Below, in pieces: positions 27,275 through 35,175 of a stretch of 64,000 nt of DNA. The stretch is from Aeromonas veronii bv. veronii (GTDB taxonomy: Bacteria; Pseudomonadota; Gammaproteobacteria; Enterobacterales; Aeromonadaceae), in assembly GCF_000820225.1 (NCBI RefSeq), contig NZ_CDDK01000002.1, positions 48,883 to 112,882 of the forward strand. Reading direction: 5' to 3'. The first letter of the stretch is position 1. Each line of letters starts with the position of its first letter. The position numbers and the translations under genes are program-made. Below the pieces are notes generated by a model. It was given only the letters and a program-made list of their open reading frames with translations, was not told the origin of the DNA and did no database searches.

Positions 27275-29683
27275 GTAGCGGCGATCCGCCTGACTCATGT
27301 GGCCGACTACCAGCTCCTGAATGATGAAGTTGAGCAACTCGTCGTTGCCCAGTGTCCCCGCTTTGGCGGCGTGCAGCAGCTGGCTCGCCTTGTTGAGCAG
27401 TCGCTGGTGATCCTGACGGTGGCTGACGAGTTCCTGATAGTCGATCTCCGCCAGCATCTGCTCTTCAAAGGCGAAGTGATGGCGGGCCATGTCGAACAGG
27501 CTCTCCAGACTCTCCAGAAACGGGGCCGGAGCCTCGTGCTGATCTTTCATCCGCTCCAGCAGCCGGTTGGTCAATACGAAGAGCTGGCGATGCTCGGCAT
27601 CGATGCGCGGGTGACCGCACTCGTGGCCGGGTTGCCACAGCAGGGCGCCCTGCTCGGGATCAAGGCCTTCGGTATAGAGGCAGACCCGGCCGCGGCCGCG
27701 ATTCTTCGCCTGATACATGGCCTGATCGGCGTGGTGCATCAGGGTCTTGGCATCTTCCCCGTGCTCGGGATAGAGCGCCAGCCCGATACTGCTGGAGATG
27801 AGCAGCTCCTGCCCCTCCAGCTGGAACGGATGGCGCAGCTGCTGGTGCAGCTTGTCGGCCACCGCCAGCACTTCGTCGCCACTATCCGGCAGCAAGATAA
27901 CGAACTCGTCGCCCCCCAGCCGTGCCACCAGATCCTGTTTGCGCACGCAGTGGCTCATCCGCTCGGCCACCATATTGAGCAGAATATCCCCGGTCTCATG
28001 GCCGAAGGTGTCGTTGATCGGCTTGAAGTGATCGAGATCGATAAACATCAATGCCAGCGGACGGGGCGTCTCCTGCTCCATCAGCTCCTTGAGCCGTTGC
28101 TGCAGCAAGCGGCGATTGGGCAGCCCGGTGAGGGGGTCGTAGAAGGCGAGGCGGCGCATCATCTCCTCCCGCGCTGCCCGCTCGGTGATATCCCGGGTGA
28201 CCCCGAGGATCGCCTCCGGCTGGGCATTGTGGTTGCCATGGAGGGTGGTGATGGTCTCGGTCGCCACCAGATGGCCATCCTTGTGGCGCAGCTGGGTGCG
28301 AATGACCCGGCGGGTCTGGTCATGTTCCCCCCGCTGCCAAGCCTCCAGAGTGGCGGAGATCTCCTCGCGCAGCAGCTGCCTTGAGGCATCCGGTAGCAGC
28401 TGTTTGAGGGGCAGGGCAAACAGCTCTGGGGCCTCGTAGCCGCTCAGAGGAGTGATGGCCGGACTGACGTAGCGAAAGCGCAAGCTGGCGGCATCCATGG
28501 TCCAGATCACATCGGCGCTGTTCTCCGCTACGAAGCGATAGTGCTGCTCGCTCTGGGCCAGTTCACGGGTCAGCCGCTGGCGATCTCGCGCCTCCTGGCG
28601 CAGGCGCAGATAGAGGTGCAAGAAGATGCCGAGCAGGGTCATCAGGGTAAAGGTGATGAGCATGGCCACCGCCACGCTCTTGTCGAATAGTTGCCGTTGC
28701 TGGCGCAGCCGCTCCTGCGCCGGGTCGTAGATAAAGCGGTCGAGGTTGGGCAATACCGTGAGCATGCCCGCCTCCAGATAGGTTTTGGCGATCTGCAGCC
28801 AGCGCTCCTGCTGCATGTAGCCGGGTTCAATCAAATCCGGCTGCATCAGCTCTCTGGTTTCGCGAGCCTCGAACTCCAGCTGTTCACGGCCAGCCCCGGT
28901 CGGGTACTGCTCCATGATGAGGTTGATCATCTCTTCGGGGTGGTCCATCGCATAGCGCCACCCCTTGAGGCTGGCCTGCTGGAAGGCGTAGACCCGATCC
29001 TGTCGGGTGATCAGCTCCCGCTCGGAGGTAAACAGGTTGTCGCCGTAGAAGTCGAAGTCGATGGTGCGCGGACTGAAGACCCGATAGGGGATCCCTTTTT
29101 GTTGCAGATAGAAGGGCTCGGTAGTGCTGTAGGCGCTGATGGCATCCACCTTGCCCGCCAGCAGTGCCTCTATCCCCTGTTTGTAGGGAAGGGTGACCCA
29201 GTCGCGGCTGCTGGTATGGTGGGAAAGGTAGGTCAGCAGCTCGTTGGAGCCCGGCTCCAGCATCAGTCGCTTGTTGGCCAGATCGGCCGGGTTGCGAATA
29301 TCTGGCCGATCCAGCGTGAGCAGAACCAGCGGCGAGTGCTGCAGCAGGGCGGCGAGCACCACCACCGGACGACCGGCAGCCCGATCCAGCAGCAGATCAC
29401 TGCCGCTGATGCCAAACTGGGCCTTTCCCGAGATCACCTCGCTGACCACATCGGTGCGGGAGTCCGCTTCGCGCAGTGTGACATGCAGACCGGCCTCCCG
29501 ATAAAACCCTTTGGCGATGGCAGCGTAGTAACCGGCAAACTGGAACTGGTGTTGCCACGGCAACTGGACGATGACCTGCTCGCCGGCTCGCACCGGGGGA
29601 GAGGTCAGGGTCGCGATGACCATACCGACCAGCATTGGCATAAACCAGCTGAGGGGCTGGCGGGGGGCTGCGTTCTCCGTCAT
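27221..29683 (-). CDS. NMT1-PAS-GGDEF-hemerythrin sensor protein
   Basis: An 820-residue inner-membrane receptor. The order is: signal/anchor segment (about 10-32), a periplasmic NMT1/THI5-like binding domain (about 36-330, QLPWQHQFQFAGYYAAIAKGFYREAGL), a membrane helix (about 339-362), a PAS domain (about 374-500), a GGDEF domain with intact RLGGDEF (Gly589-Phe593), and a C-terminal hemerythrin domain (about 685-805) with all usual iron ligands: H in DAEH, HFAFEE, HRQDH, and H and D in GHMSQAD. It probably makes c-di-GMP in response to a bound ligand and to oxygen or nitric oxide. No EAL domain. Confidence 0.9.
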   Translation of the reverse strand: MTENAAPRQPLSWFMPMLVGMVIATLTSPPVRAGEQVIVQLPWQHQFQFAGYYAAIAKGFYREAGLHVTLREADSRTDVVSEVISGKAQFGISGSDLLLDRAAGRPVVVLAALLQHSPLVLLTLDRPDIRNPADLANKRLMLEPGSNELLTYLSHHTSSRDWVTLPYKQGIEALLAGKVDAISAYSTTEPFYLQQKGIPYRVFSPRTIDFDFYGDNLFTSERELITRQDRVYAFQQASLKGWRYAMDHPEEMINLIMEQYPTGAGREQLEFEARETRELMQPDLIEPGYMQQERWLQIAKTYLEAGMLTVLPNLDRFIYDPAQERLRQQRQLFDKSVAVAMLITFTLMTLLGIFLHLYLRLRQEARDRQRLTRELAQSEQHYRFVAENSADVIWTMDAASLRFRYVSPAITPLSGYEAPELFALPLKQLLPDASRQLLREEISATLEAWQRGEHDQTRRVIRTQLRHKDGHLVATETITTLHGNHNAQPEAILGVTRDITERAAREEMMRRLAFYDPLTGLPNRRLLQQRLKELMEQETPRPLALMFIDLDHFKPINDTFGHETGDILLNMVAERMSHCVRKQDLVARLGGDEFVILLPDSGDEVLAVADKLHQQLRHPFQLEGQELLISSSIGLALYPEHGEDAKTLMHHADQAMYQAKNRGRGRVCLYTEGLDPEQGALLWQPGHECGHPRIDAEHRQLFVLTNRLLERMKDQHEAPAPFLESLESLFDMARHHFAFEEQMLAEIDYQELVSHRQDHQRLLNKASQLLHAAKAGTLGNDELLNFIIQELVVGHMSQADRRYFPLFRSERNAPVAEVVA

Positions 29684-30113
29684 ACAACGTTTCTCTCGGG
29701 AGCGGTGTCTAGGCTAGATTCAAGCAATTTTGTGTCACCTGCAAGGGGAGAAAAGGCGTTTGCAATGGGGTATAGGGGGGTTGGGAAGTCATTTTTGTGT
29801 CGTTCATCACACGGGATGGATACATGCCGTTTTTTTGCAAGTTATGTGACCAATAAGAGAGTCATATGGCCTATCGAAGTGGTCGCATTCTAGCCACTTT
29901 TTCCCGTTTTTATCGTTGTCATTGTGGCTTGACTGCATTTTTTCCGTGGTTGCACGTCAAGCTGTGTCGTTATATCAATAGATACTTTTATGGGGCGGTC
30001 AGGTGTGACGCAAATGTGTCGTGGCTGCTGCGCACCGGTTAATGTGCAACGGCTCAGTGATGGTACCCCGTCAGTGTTATCATGCTGTCCCCAGTTCCGG
30101 ATAAGGTCTTTTT
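29684..30113. other. Intergenic region between GGDEF gene and lplA
   Basis: 430 bases between divergent genes. It is AT-richer than the flanks. One CRP-like palindrome TGTGT-N6-TCACA lies at 29796-29811. Promoters for both genes are presumably here. No gene, RNA or terminator was recognised. Confidence 0.5.
29796..29811. promoter_or_regulatory. Possible CRP site
   Basis: TGTGTcgttcaTCACA differs from the CRP core TGTGA-N6-TCACA at one position. It is 113 bases before the GGDEF gene start and 303 before lplA. A chance match is possible. Confidence 0.35.
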
Positions 30114-31130
30114 ATGTCCCGCTTGCGTCTGCTTGTCTCCGACTCTCACGATCCCCTGTTCAATCTGGCCGTTGAGGAGTGCATCTTCCGCCAGATGGAC
30201 CCCGGCCAGCGGGTGCTGTTCCTCTGGCGCAATGCCAATACCGTGGTGATCGGCCGAGCCCAGAACCCGTGGAAGGAGTGCAATACCCGCCACATGGAAG
30301 AGGAAGGGGTCACCCTGGCGCGTCGCAGCAGCGGTGGCGGCGCCGTGTTCCACGACCTTGGCAACAGCTGCTTCACCTTCATGGCGGGCAAGCCGGAGTA
30401 TGACAAGAGCGTCTCCACCGCCATCGTGCTGGACGGGCTCAAGCGATTGGGGATCGAGGCGTTTGCCTCCGGTCGCAACGATCTGCTAGTGGCGACCCCG
30501 GACGGGGAGCGCAAGGTATCGGGGTCGGCCTATCGGGAGACTCTGGATCGCGGGTTCCACCACGGCACCCTGCTGCTGGATGCCGATCTCGGCCGCCTTG
30601 CCAACTACCTCAACCCCGACCCCAAGAAGCTGGCGGCAAAGGGGATCACCTCGGTGCGCAGCCGGGTGGCCAATCTGTGCGAACTGCAGCCGGGGATCGA
30701 CCATCGACAGATGAGCGAGGCGCTGCAGGAGGCCTTCTTCCACCATTACGGCGCGCGAGTTGAGCCCGAGCATATCTCCCCGGAGCAGATGCCGGCTCTG
30801 CCGGGCTTTGCCGAGACCTTCGCCCGTCAGCGCAGCTGGGAGTGGAACTATGGTCATGCCCCGGCGTTCAGCCATCTGCTGGAGGAGCGGTTCAGCTGGG
30901 GCGGGGTGGAGTTGCACTTTGATGTGGAGAAGGGGGTCATCACCCGGGCACAGCTCTTTAGCGATACTCTGGAGCCGGCCCCGTTTGATCTGCTGGTGGC
31001 CGAACTGGCGGGTTGCGGCTATCGACCGGACGCTGTCGCCGCGCGTCTGCAGCCCTGGTTGGCGGCCTTCCCGCAGCAGCAGAGCGAGCTGGCGGAGTTT
31101 GCCGAGTGGCTGTTGGCCTCCCTGCGTTGA
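30114..31130 (+). CDS. lplA: Lipoate-protein ligase A
   Basis: Activates lipoate with ATP and transfers it to lipoyl domains of 2-oxoacid dehydrogenases and GcvH. It has the family motif [16 protein letters not shown] (about 70-85), the catalytic Lys region [20 protein letters not shown] and a C-terminal accessory domain (about 250-338), length 338 as in E. coli LplA. AAGG precedes the ATG by 8 bases. It stands alone with its own terminator. Confidence 0.94.
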   Translation: MSRLRLLVSDSHDPLFNLAVEECIFRQMDPGQRVLFLWRNANTVVIGRAQNPWKECNTRHMEEEGVTLARRSSGGGAVFHDLGNSCFTFMAGKPEYDKSVSTAIVLDGLKRLGIEAFASGRNDLLVATPDGERKVSGSAYRETLDRGFHHGTLLLDADLGRLANYLNPDPKKLAAKGITSVRSRVANLCELQPGIDHRQMSEALQEAFFHHYGARVEPEHISPEQMPALPGFAETFARQRSWEWNYGHAPAFSHLLEERFSWGGVELHFDVEKGVITRAQLFSDTLEPAPFDLLVAELAGCGYRPDAVAARLQPWLAAFPQQQSELAEFAEWLLASLR

Positions 31131-31207
31131 GGGGGCGCTGTGCTGATGGCGGTCTGGTAGTAAGGACTCTGTCAGCCTGGATGGGAGCAAGATCACGAAA
31201 TATAAAG

Positions 31208-31230
31208 AGGCGCCTCAAAGGCGCCTTTTT
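31208..31230 (+). terminator. Intrinsic terminator after lplA
   Basis: AGGCGCC (31208-31214) and GGCGCCT (31220-31226) flank TCAAA, followed by TTTTT. It is about 78 bases after the stop. Confidence 0.9.
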
Positions 31231-31352
31231 GCCAGCCCTTGTGATGACTGATACATGACAAAAAGTAGGGTAGACCATTAGATATTGTCACTGTCGGCCC
31301 CGCTGTCTCAGGGGTATAACGGCCGCACATTTGCTGTACTAATGGTATAAAA

Positions 31353-33047
31353 ATGAGTGACTTAGTTTATCTGCAAGACGAAAGCGTCAATGCCGTCCAT
31401 CCCGATTTCTCCGCCCGTTTCGCCACAGTCAAAGCCAACTTTTTCTCGCGCAATCCCGATCTCTGGCCCGTTTTTCGCGAACCCGGATTTGCCACCCTCA
31501 ACGAATTTCGGGCCCGTGGTCTGGCGCCGGATGCCCGTTTGAATGCCTGGCCTGATGGCCGCGCCCGCCTGGCCGATCTCTGCGAGACCATGCCGGTGCC
31601 CGCCACCATGCGTACCCCGGGCGAGCCCATGGCCGAGCTGCTGTTTGCCGCCGCGCTGTCGAAGGATTGGGAGAACCCCTCCAGCGTCGAGAACGTCATT
31701 ACCATGTCGGCAGATCCCGCCATCTACGGCGCCCAGCTGGGCATTCTGGCCAACCCCAATCTGGTTTACTCCGAATATGCCGGAGTGGCCGAGGAGCTGG
31801 AGAAGAAGGTGGTGCGCCAGATTGCGCTGCTGGCAGGCTATGACCCCGAGCGGGCCACCGGCATCTTCACCCAGGGGGGAACCTTCTGTAACCTCTACGG
31901 CTACCTGCTCGGCATTCGCAAAACCTTGCCGGAGGCCAAGCACAAGGGGCTCGGTCACTATCAGGATTACCGCATCATCAACTCCCAGGGGGGGCATTAC
32001 TCCAACATCACCAACCTCTCCCTGCTCGGGGTCGACATCGAGAACAAGACCATCCGCATTCAGGTCGGCGAGAACAACGACATCGATCTCGACCACCTCG
32101 AGCGCACCCTGACCGCCTGTTTTGCCCTCAAACACGTGGTGCCCACCATCATGCTCACCATGGGCACCACCGACACCTTCGGTGTGGATCAGGTGAAACC
32201 CGTGTTCGAGCTGCGCAATCGCCTCTGCGAGCAGTTCGAGGTGGCGGTCAAGCCCCATATCCACGTCGATGCCGCCATCGGCTGGTCGATGATCTTCTTC
32301 CTGGGCTACGACTTTGCCGCCAACCCGCTCGCCATCAACAGCGCGACTCTGGCGGGGATCGAGCGCAACGTGGCGCGCTTTGCCGAGCTCAAATATGCCG
32401 ACTCCTTCACCGTCGACTTCCAGAAGTGGGGCTATGTGCCCTACACCTCCAGTCTGGTGATGATCAAGGAGCAGGATGACCTCAAGGCGATGGAGAATGA
32501 CCCGGAGAACTTCTCCTACTTCGAGCGGGACATTCAGGGCCAGACCCACCTGCAATCCACCATCGAGTGCTCCCGCGGCGCGAGCGGTCTGTTCGGTGCC
32601 TATGCGGCGCTCAACTACATGGGGATCGAGGGATATCGCACCGTGCTGGCCCACTGCCTGCAAAATGCCAACTACTTCCGCTATCGCCTGAGCCAGCTTG
32701 GCAACGTCAAGCTGGTGGCGCAGGAGAATCAGGGGCCGAGCGTCGGCTTCAAGATCTACAACCCCGAGTGGGTGAGCGATCCGGAAGCCGAGTTCGCCTT
32801 CGAGCTGGCCCGCTCAAGCGACCCTGCCTACAAGGCGCGACTGCAGCGCAATACCGACTATCACCGCAGCCTGTTCAAGGGGCGCGGCAAGGTGGGGCTC
32901 TACACCAACTGGGTGGAGGCGGTGGCCCATTCCGACTATGACGCACGGGGCAAATACTCCTACATCGCAGGGGAGAAGGCGGTCTTTATGAATCCTGCCT
33001 GCACCCGCGAGCAGATCGACGCCTTTATCGACCATATTCGCGGTTGA
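31353..33047 (+). CDS. PLP-dependent group II decarboxylase, substrate unassigned
   Basis: A 564-residue aspartate-aminotransferase-fold enzyme that resembles tyrosine/glutamate decarboxylases. PLP contacts are visible: His215 in GGHYSN, Asp306 in HVDAAIGW and the Schiff-base Lys358 in VDFQKWGYVPYTSS. The residue before Lys is usually His (PHK/NHK types) but is Gln357 here. It is flanked by terminators and stands alone. The ATG lacks a clear ribosome-binding site (GGTATAAAAATG). Candidates include tyrosine, glutamate or aspartate as substrate; I cannot decide. Confidence 0.85.
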   Translation: MSDLVYLQDESVNAVHPDFSARFATVKANFFSRNPDLWPVFREPGFATLNEFRARGLAPDARLNAWPDGRARLADLCETMPVPATMRTPGEPMAELLFAAALSKDWENPSSVENVITMSADPAIYGAQLGILANPNLVYSEYAGVAEELEKKVVRQIALLAGYDPERATGIFTQGGTFCNLYGYLLGIRKTLPEAKHKGLGHYQDYRIINSQGGHYSNITNLSLLGVDIENKTIRIQVGENNDIDLDHLERTLTACFALKHVVPTIMLTMGTTDTFGVDQVKPVFELRNRLCEQFEVAVKPHIHVDAAIGWSMIFFLGYDFAANPLAINSATLAGIERNVARFAELKYADSFTVDFQKWGYVPYTSSLVMIKEQDDLKAMENDPENFSYFERDIQGQTHLQSTIECSRGASGLFGAYAALNYMGIEGYRTVLAHCLQNANYFRYRLSQLGNVKLVAQENQGPSVGFKIYNPEWVSDPEAEFAFELARSSDPAYKARLQRNTDYHRSLFKGRGKVGLYTNWVEAVAHSDYDARGKYSYIAGEKAVFMNPACTREQIDAFIDHIRG

Positions 33048-33120
33048 TGGCGGTTGCCCTGACTGCCGAGCGCAGCCTGTGATGGCAAGAGGCGGTCAGG
33101 GTACCTCGCCAATAGATAAA

Positions 33121-33156
33121 CAAAGGGCAAGCCAATTGGCTTGCCCTGCTGTTTTT
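33121..33156. terminator. Bidirectional terminator
   Basis: GGGCAAGCC (33125-33133) pairs with GGCTTGCCC (33138-33146) around AATT, with TGTTTTT on the plus side and TTTG-TTTATC on the minus side. It separates the convergent decarboxylase and the NAD(P)-binding protein. Confidence 0.85.
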
Positions 33157-33191
33157 GCAGCACTGTGCGTAAGTAGTGGGGAAGAGCGGGC

Positions 33192-33821
33192 TCAGAGAGC
33201 CAGCAGTTGCTCGTTTTCGACAATTTCGCACCCGGCGGGCAGTTTCGAGAGGGCGATCATGGCGCGAGCCACCTGACGGGCCTCGATGGCGCGCCAGCGG
33301 GCGAGCTTGCCCACCAGCAGTGGCCGAAACAGCGGGTAGATGGTCTGAAAGATCTGCTCGGAGAGGCGCGGTGGCTGGCGATCCCCGAGCAGCATGGCGG
33401 GCCGCACGATGGCGAGCCGTGGCCAGGATTGGGCCAGCAGGGCCTGCTCCATCTCCCCCTTGGTACGCGGATAGAGCGCCGGGGACGATGTGCTGGCTCC
33501 CATGCTTGAGACCACGATGAGCCGTTGACAGCCGTGGCGGCGGGCCAGTTCGGCAAAGGCGACCACATAGTCGAGATCGACCCGGCGAAACGCCTCGGCA
33601 GAGCCCGCCTCCTTGCGGGTGGTACCGAGGGCACAGAAAGCGATATCGACCGGGCGGAAGAGGGTGACGCTGGCCAGATCATCAAAATTGACCGGCAGCC
33701 AGTGGTGCGCCTCCTTGCCCGGCTTGCGACAGAGCAGGGTCAGTTCATGTTCGGCAGGCAGTTGCTGCACCAGTTCGCGACCGATCAGGCCGCTGGCTCC
33801 GGCAATCAGGATCCGGCTCAT
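33192..33821 (-). CDS. NAD(P)-binding short-chain-like oxidoreductase
   Basis: A 209-residue Rossmann protein of the atypical SDR/NAD(P)H-binding type (HTATIP2-like). It has the dinucleotide motif ILIAGASGLIGREL, an active-site-like VVSSMGAS and YPRTKGEME (Tyr-x3-Lys) segment. GGGAGAA precedes the start at 33821; the longer frame to 33860 is not supported. No operon partner. Substrate unknown. Confidence 0.82.
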   Translation of the reverse strand: MSRILIAGASGLIGRELVQQLPAEHELTLLCRKPGKEAHHWLPVNFDDLASVTLFRPVDIAFCALGTTRKEAGSAEAFRRVDLDYVVAFAELARRHGCQRLIVVSSMGASTSSPALYPRTKGEMEQALLAQSWPRLAIVRPAMLLGDRQPPRLSEQIFQTIYPLFRPLLVGKLARWRAIEARQVARAMIALSKLPAGCEIVENEQLLAL

Positions 33822-33974
33822 GGGGATTCTCCCTGTGTCGTTCGATAATGTTGATGCCATGGTGGCTGTTCATCAGCATCAGGCAATTTGCGGGCAGCTG
33901 CAATGGTAGGAGATGACACGACATCCCCTGACAGGATAACGGGCAAGATAGATAGTGCGGAGGCTGGATAAAAC

Positions 33975-33997
33975 AAAACCGGCGCGAGGCCGGTTTT
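33975..33997 (-). terminator. Terminator of bamE
   Basis: AAAACCGGC (33975-33983) and GCCGGTTTT (33989-33997) form a stem; on the minus strand it is followed by GTTTTATCC. It lies 8 bases after the bamE stop. Confidence 0.85.
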
Positions 33998-34005
33998 GCG
34001 GGATA

Positions 34006-34344
34006 TCAGAGCGGGGTATTGAAAGCTGCTGGCAGCGGGAAGTCACCCGTCACTGTGGTCAGCCTGTCATTGGCAAAGGTGACGGTGAGTTCTTTGCGTT
34101 CCTTGTCGCCGTGGCCTGGCTGGAATTCATAGAGGTAATACCAAGTGTTGGGGTCAAAGCCGTCGCGCAGCATGGGGGTCCCCAGCACATAGCTGACCTG
34201 CTCGCGGGTCATCCCCTGGCGCAGTTTGTCGACCTGTTTTTGTTCCACATAGTTGCCCTGGGGAATATCGATACGATAGACCAGGCTGCAACCGGAGAGG
34301 GTGAGGGCGGTCAAAGCCGCGGCAATCAGGTGTTTCATCCGCAT
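34006..34344 (-). CDS. bamE: Outer membrane assembly lipoprotein BamE (SmpA/OmlA)
   Basis: Small lipoprotein of the BAM complex that inserts outer-membrane proteins. It has a lipoprotein signal with lipobox LSGC (Cys19), YRIDIPQGNY, then the conserved QVDKLRQGMTREQVSYVLGTP and NTWYYLYEFQPGH. Length 112 matches E. coli BamE (113). In enterics the gene follows recN; here it is unlinked. A start two codons later (MKHL) is also possible. Confidence 0.95.
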   Translation of the reverse strand: MRMKHLIAAALTALTLSGCSLVYRIDIPQGNYVEQKQVDKLRQGMTREQVSYVLGTPMLRDGFDPNTWYYLYEFQPGHGDKERKELTVTFANDRLTTVTGDFPLPAAFNTPL

Positions 34345-34425
34345 ATCGAGTTCAGATCATCCATTCAAGTCTTTTTACGCTGGCCGAATCATACCTACTC
34401 CCTTGGCGGAAGTAAAAAGCCAAGG

Positions 34426-34459
34426 CAAAAATAGCCAAAGGGAGTTAACCCCCTTTGGC
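34426..34459 (-). terminator. Terminator of the DUF1566-like gene pair
   Basis: GCCAAAGGG (34434-34442) and CCCTTTGGC (34451-34459) form a 9-bp stem, followed on the minus strand by TATTTTTG. It is 10 bases after the stop at 34470. Confidence 0.9.
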
Positions 34460-34469
34460 CAGCATGGCA

Positions 34470-35174
34470 TCATTCACTGTGGTTAGGGATTGGCCTGACG
34501 AGCCTAAGCATAGGTGCGCTGTAACCGCCTTCATTAAACACTTCATGTGATGGTTCGAACTGAAGGTAGTTGTATCCATCTCCGGAGGAACTGTCTGAAA
34601 TAAACTGGAGCATGGTTAAGGCATTGCTTTGCTCGGTGAGCTTGTTGCAAGCCTGTGTCTGCTCTTCGGTCGGCTTAATATACTTATGGGTCACCGGATC
34701 ATATCTGGCTTCACACGCACGCTGTTTGAGGGTTTCAGTATCTGCGGCCAGCTGAGGGTCTGGAAAGCCCACTGCGCTGTAGGTACCAGGTTGGCACTGA
34801 GGGTTGTAGAGGGTAAACAGCTCCTTGATGTCTGGGGCCCGCCAAGGGTGTGCAGGGGTGTTCAGCCGGTCGTTGGCCTGCATGATGATGGTCATCAAGG
34901 GGTTGTCACTCGGGTTTGCTCTGCTGTTGATCACCTCAGGCATGCCTTCACAGCCAGAGCCATTATCACTGACTTGTTGGCCGTAGGGGCAGTAGAGCCA
35001 CTGCAGACCGGTGGCTCTGTCGTTGACCACCTGCAGCTTGCCTTCGGCCGTGTCGATCAGTTCGCTAACGAAACGGGTATCATCGTCCTGATAGCCAGGC
35101 AGACATACACGGGCCAGGCTTGCTACTGGCAACAGGGCGGCAGTTAGTAACAGAGGGAAGAGATAGTGGTGCAT
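34470..35174 (-). CDS. Exported DUF1566-like protein
   Basis: A 234-residue protein with a signal peptide (about 1-22, cleaved near SLA). It has multiple Cys (six or more, likely disulfides) and the DUF1566 pattern: DRATGLQWLYCPYGQQ near the N-terminus, HPWRAPDIKELFTL in the middle (W-R-x-P motif). The start at 35174 has AGGAG, which lies inside the stop of the upstream large lipoprotein gene, so the two are translationally coupled. Surface or periplasmic location is inferred. Confidence 0.8.
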   Translation of the reverse strand: MHHYLFPLLLTAALLPVASLARVCLPGYQDDDTRFVSELIDTAEGKLQVVNDRATGLQWLYCPYGQQVSDNGSGCEGMPEVINSRANPSDNPLMTIIMQANDRLNTPAHPWRAPDIKELFTLYNPQCQPGTYSAVGFPDPQLAADTETLKQRACEARYDPVTHKYIKPTEEQTQACNKLTEQSNALTMLQFISDSSSGDGYNYLQFEPSHEVFNEGGYSAPMLRLVRPIPNHSE

Positions 35175-35175
35175 T

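Noticed and set aside
29796-29811. CRP site as a confirmed regulator of lplA
   Set aside because: Only a one-mismatch core, over 300 bases from lplA; kept only as a low-confidence feature.
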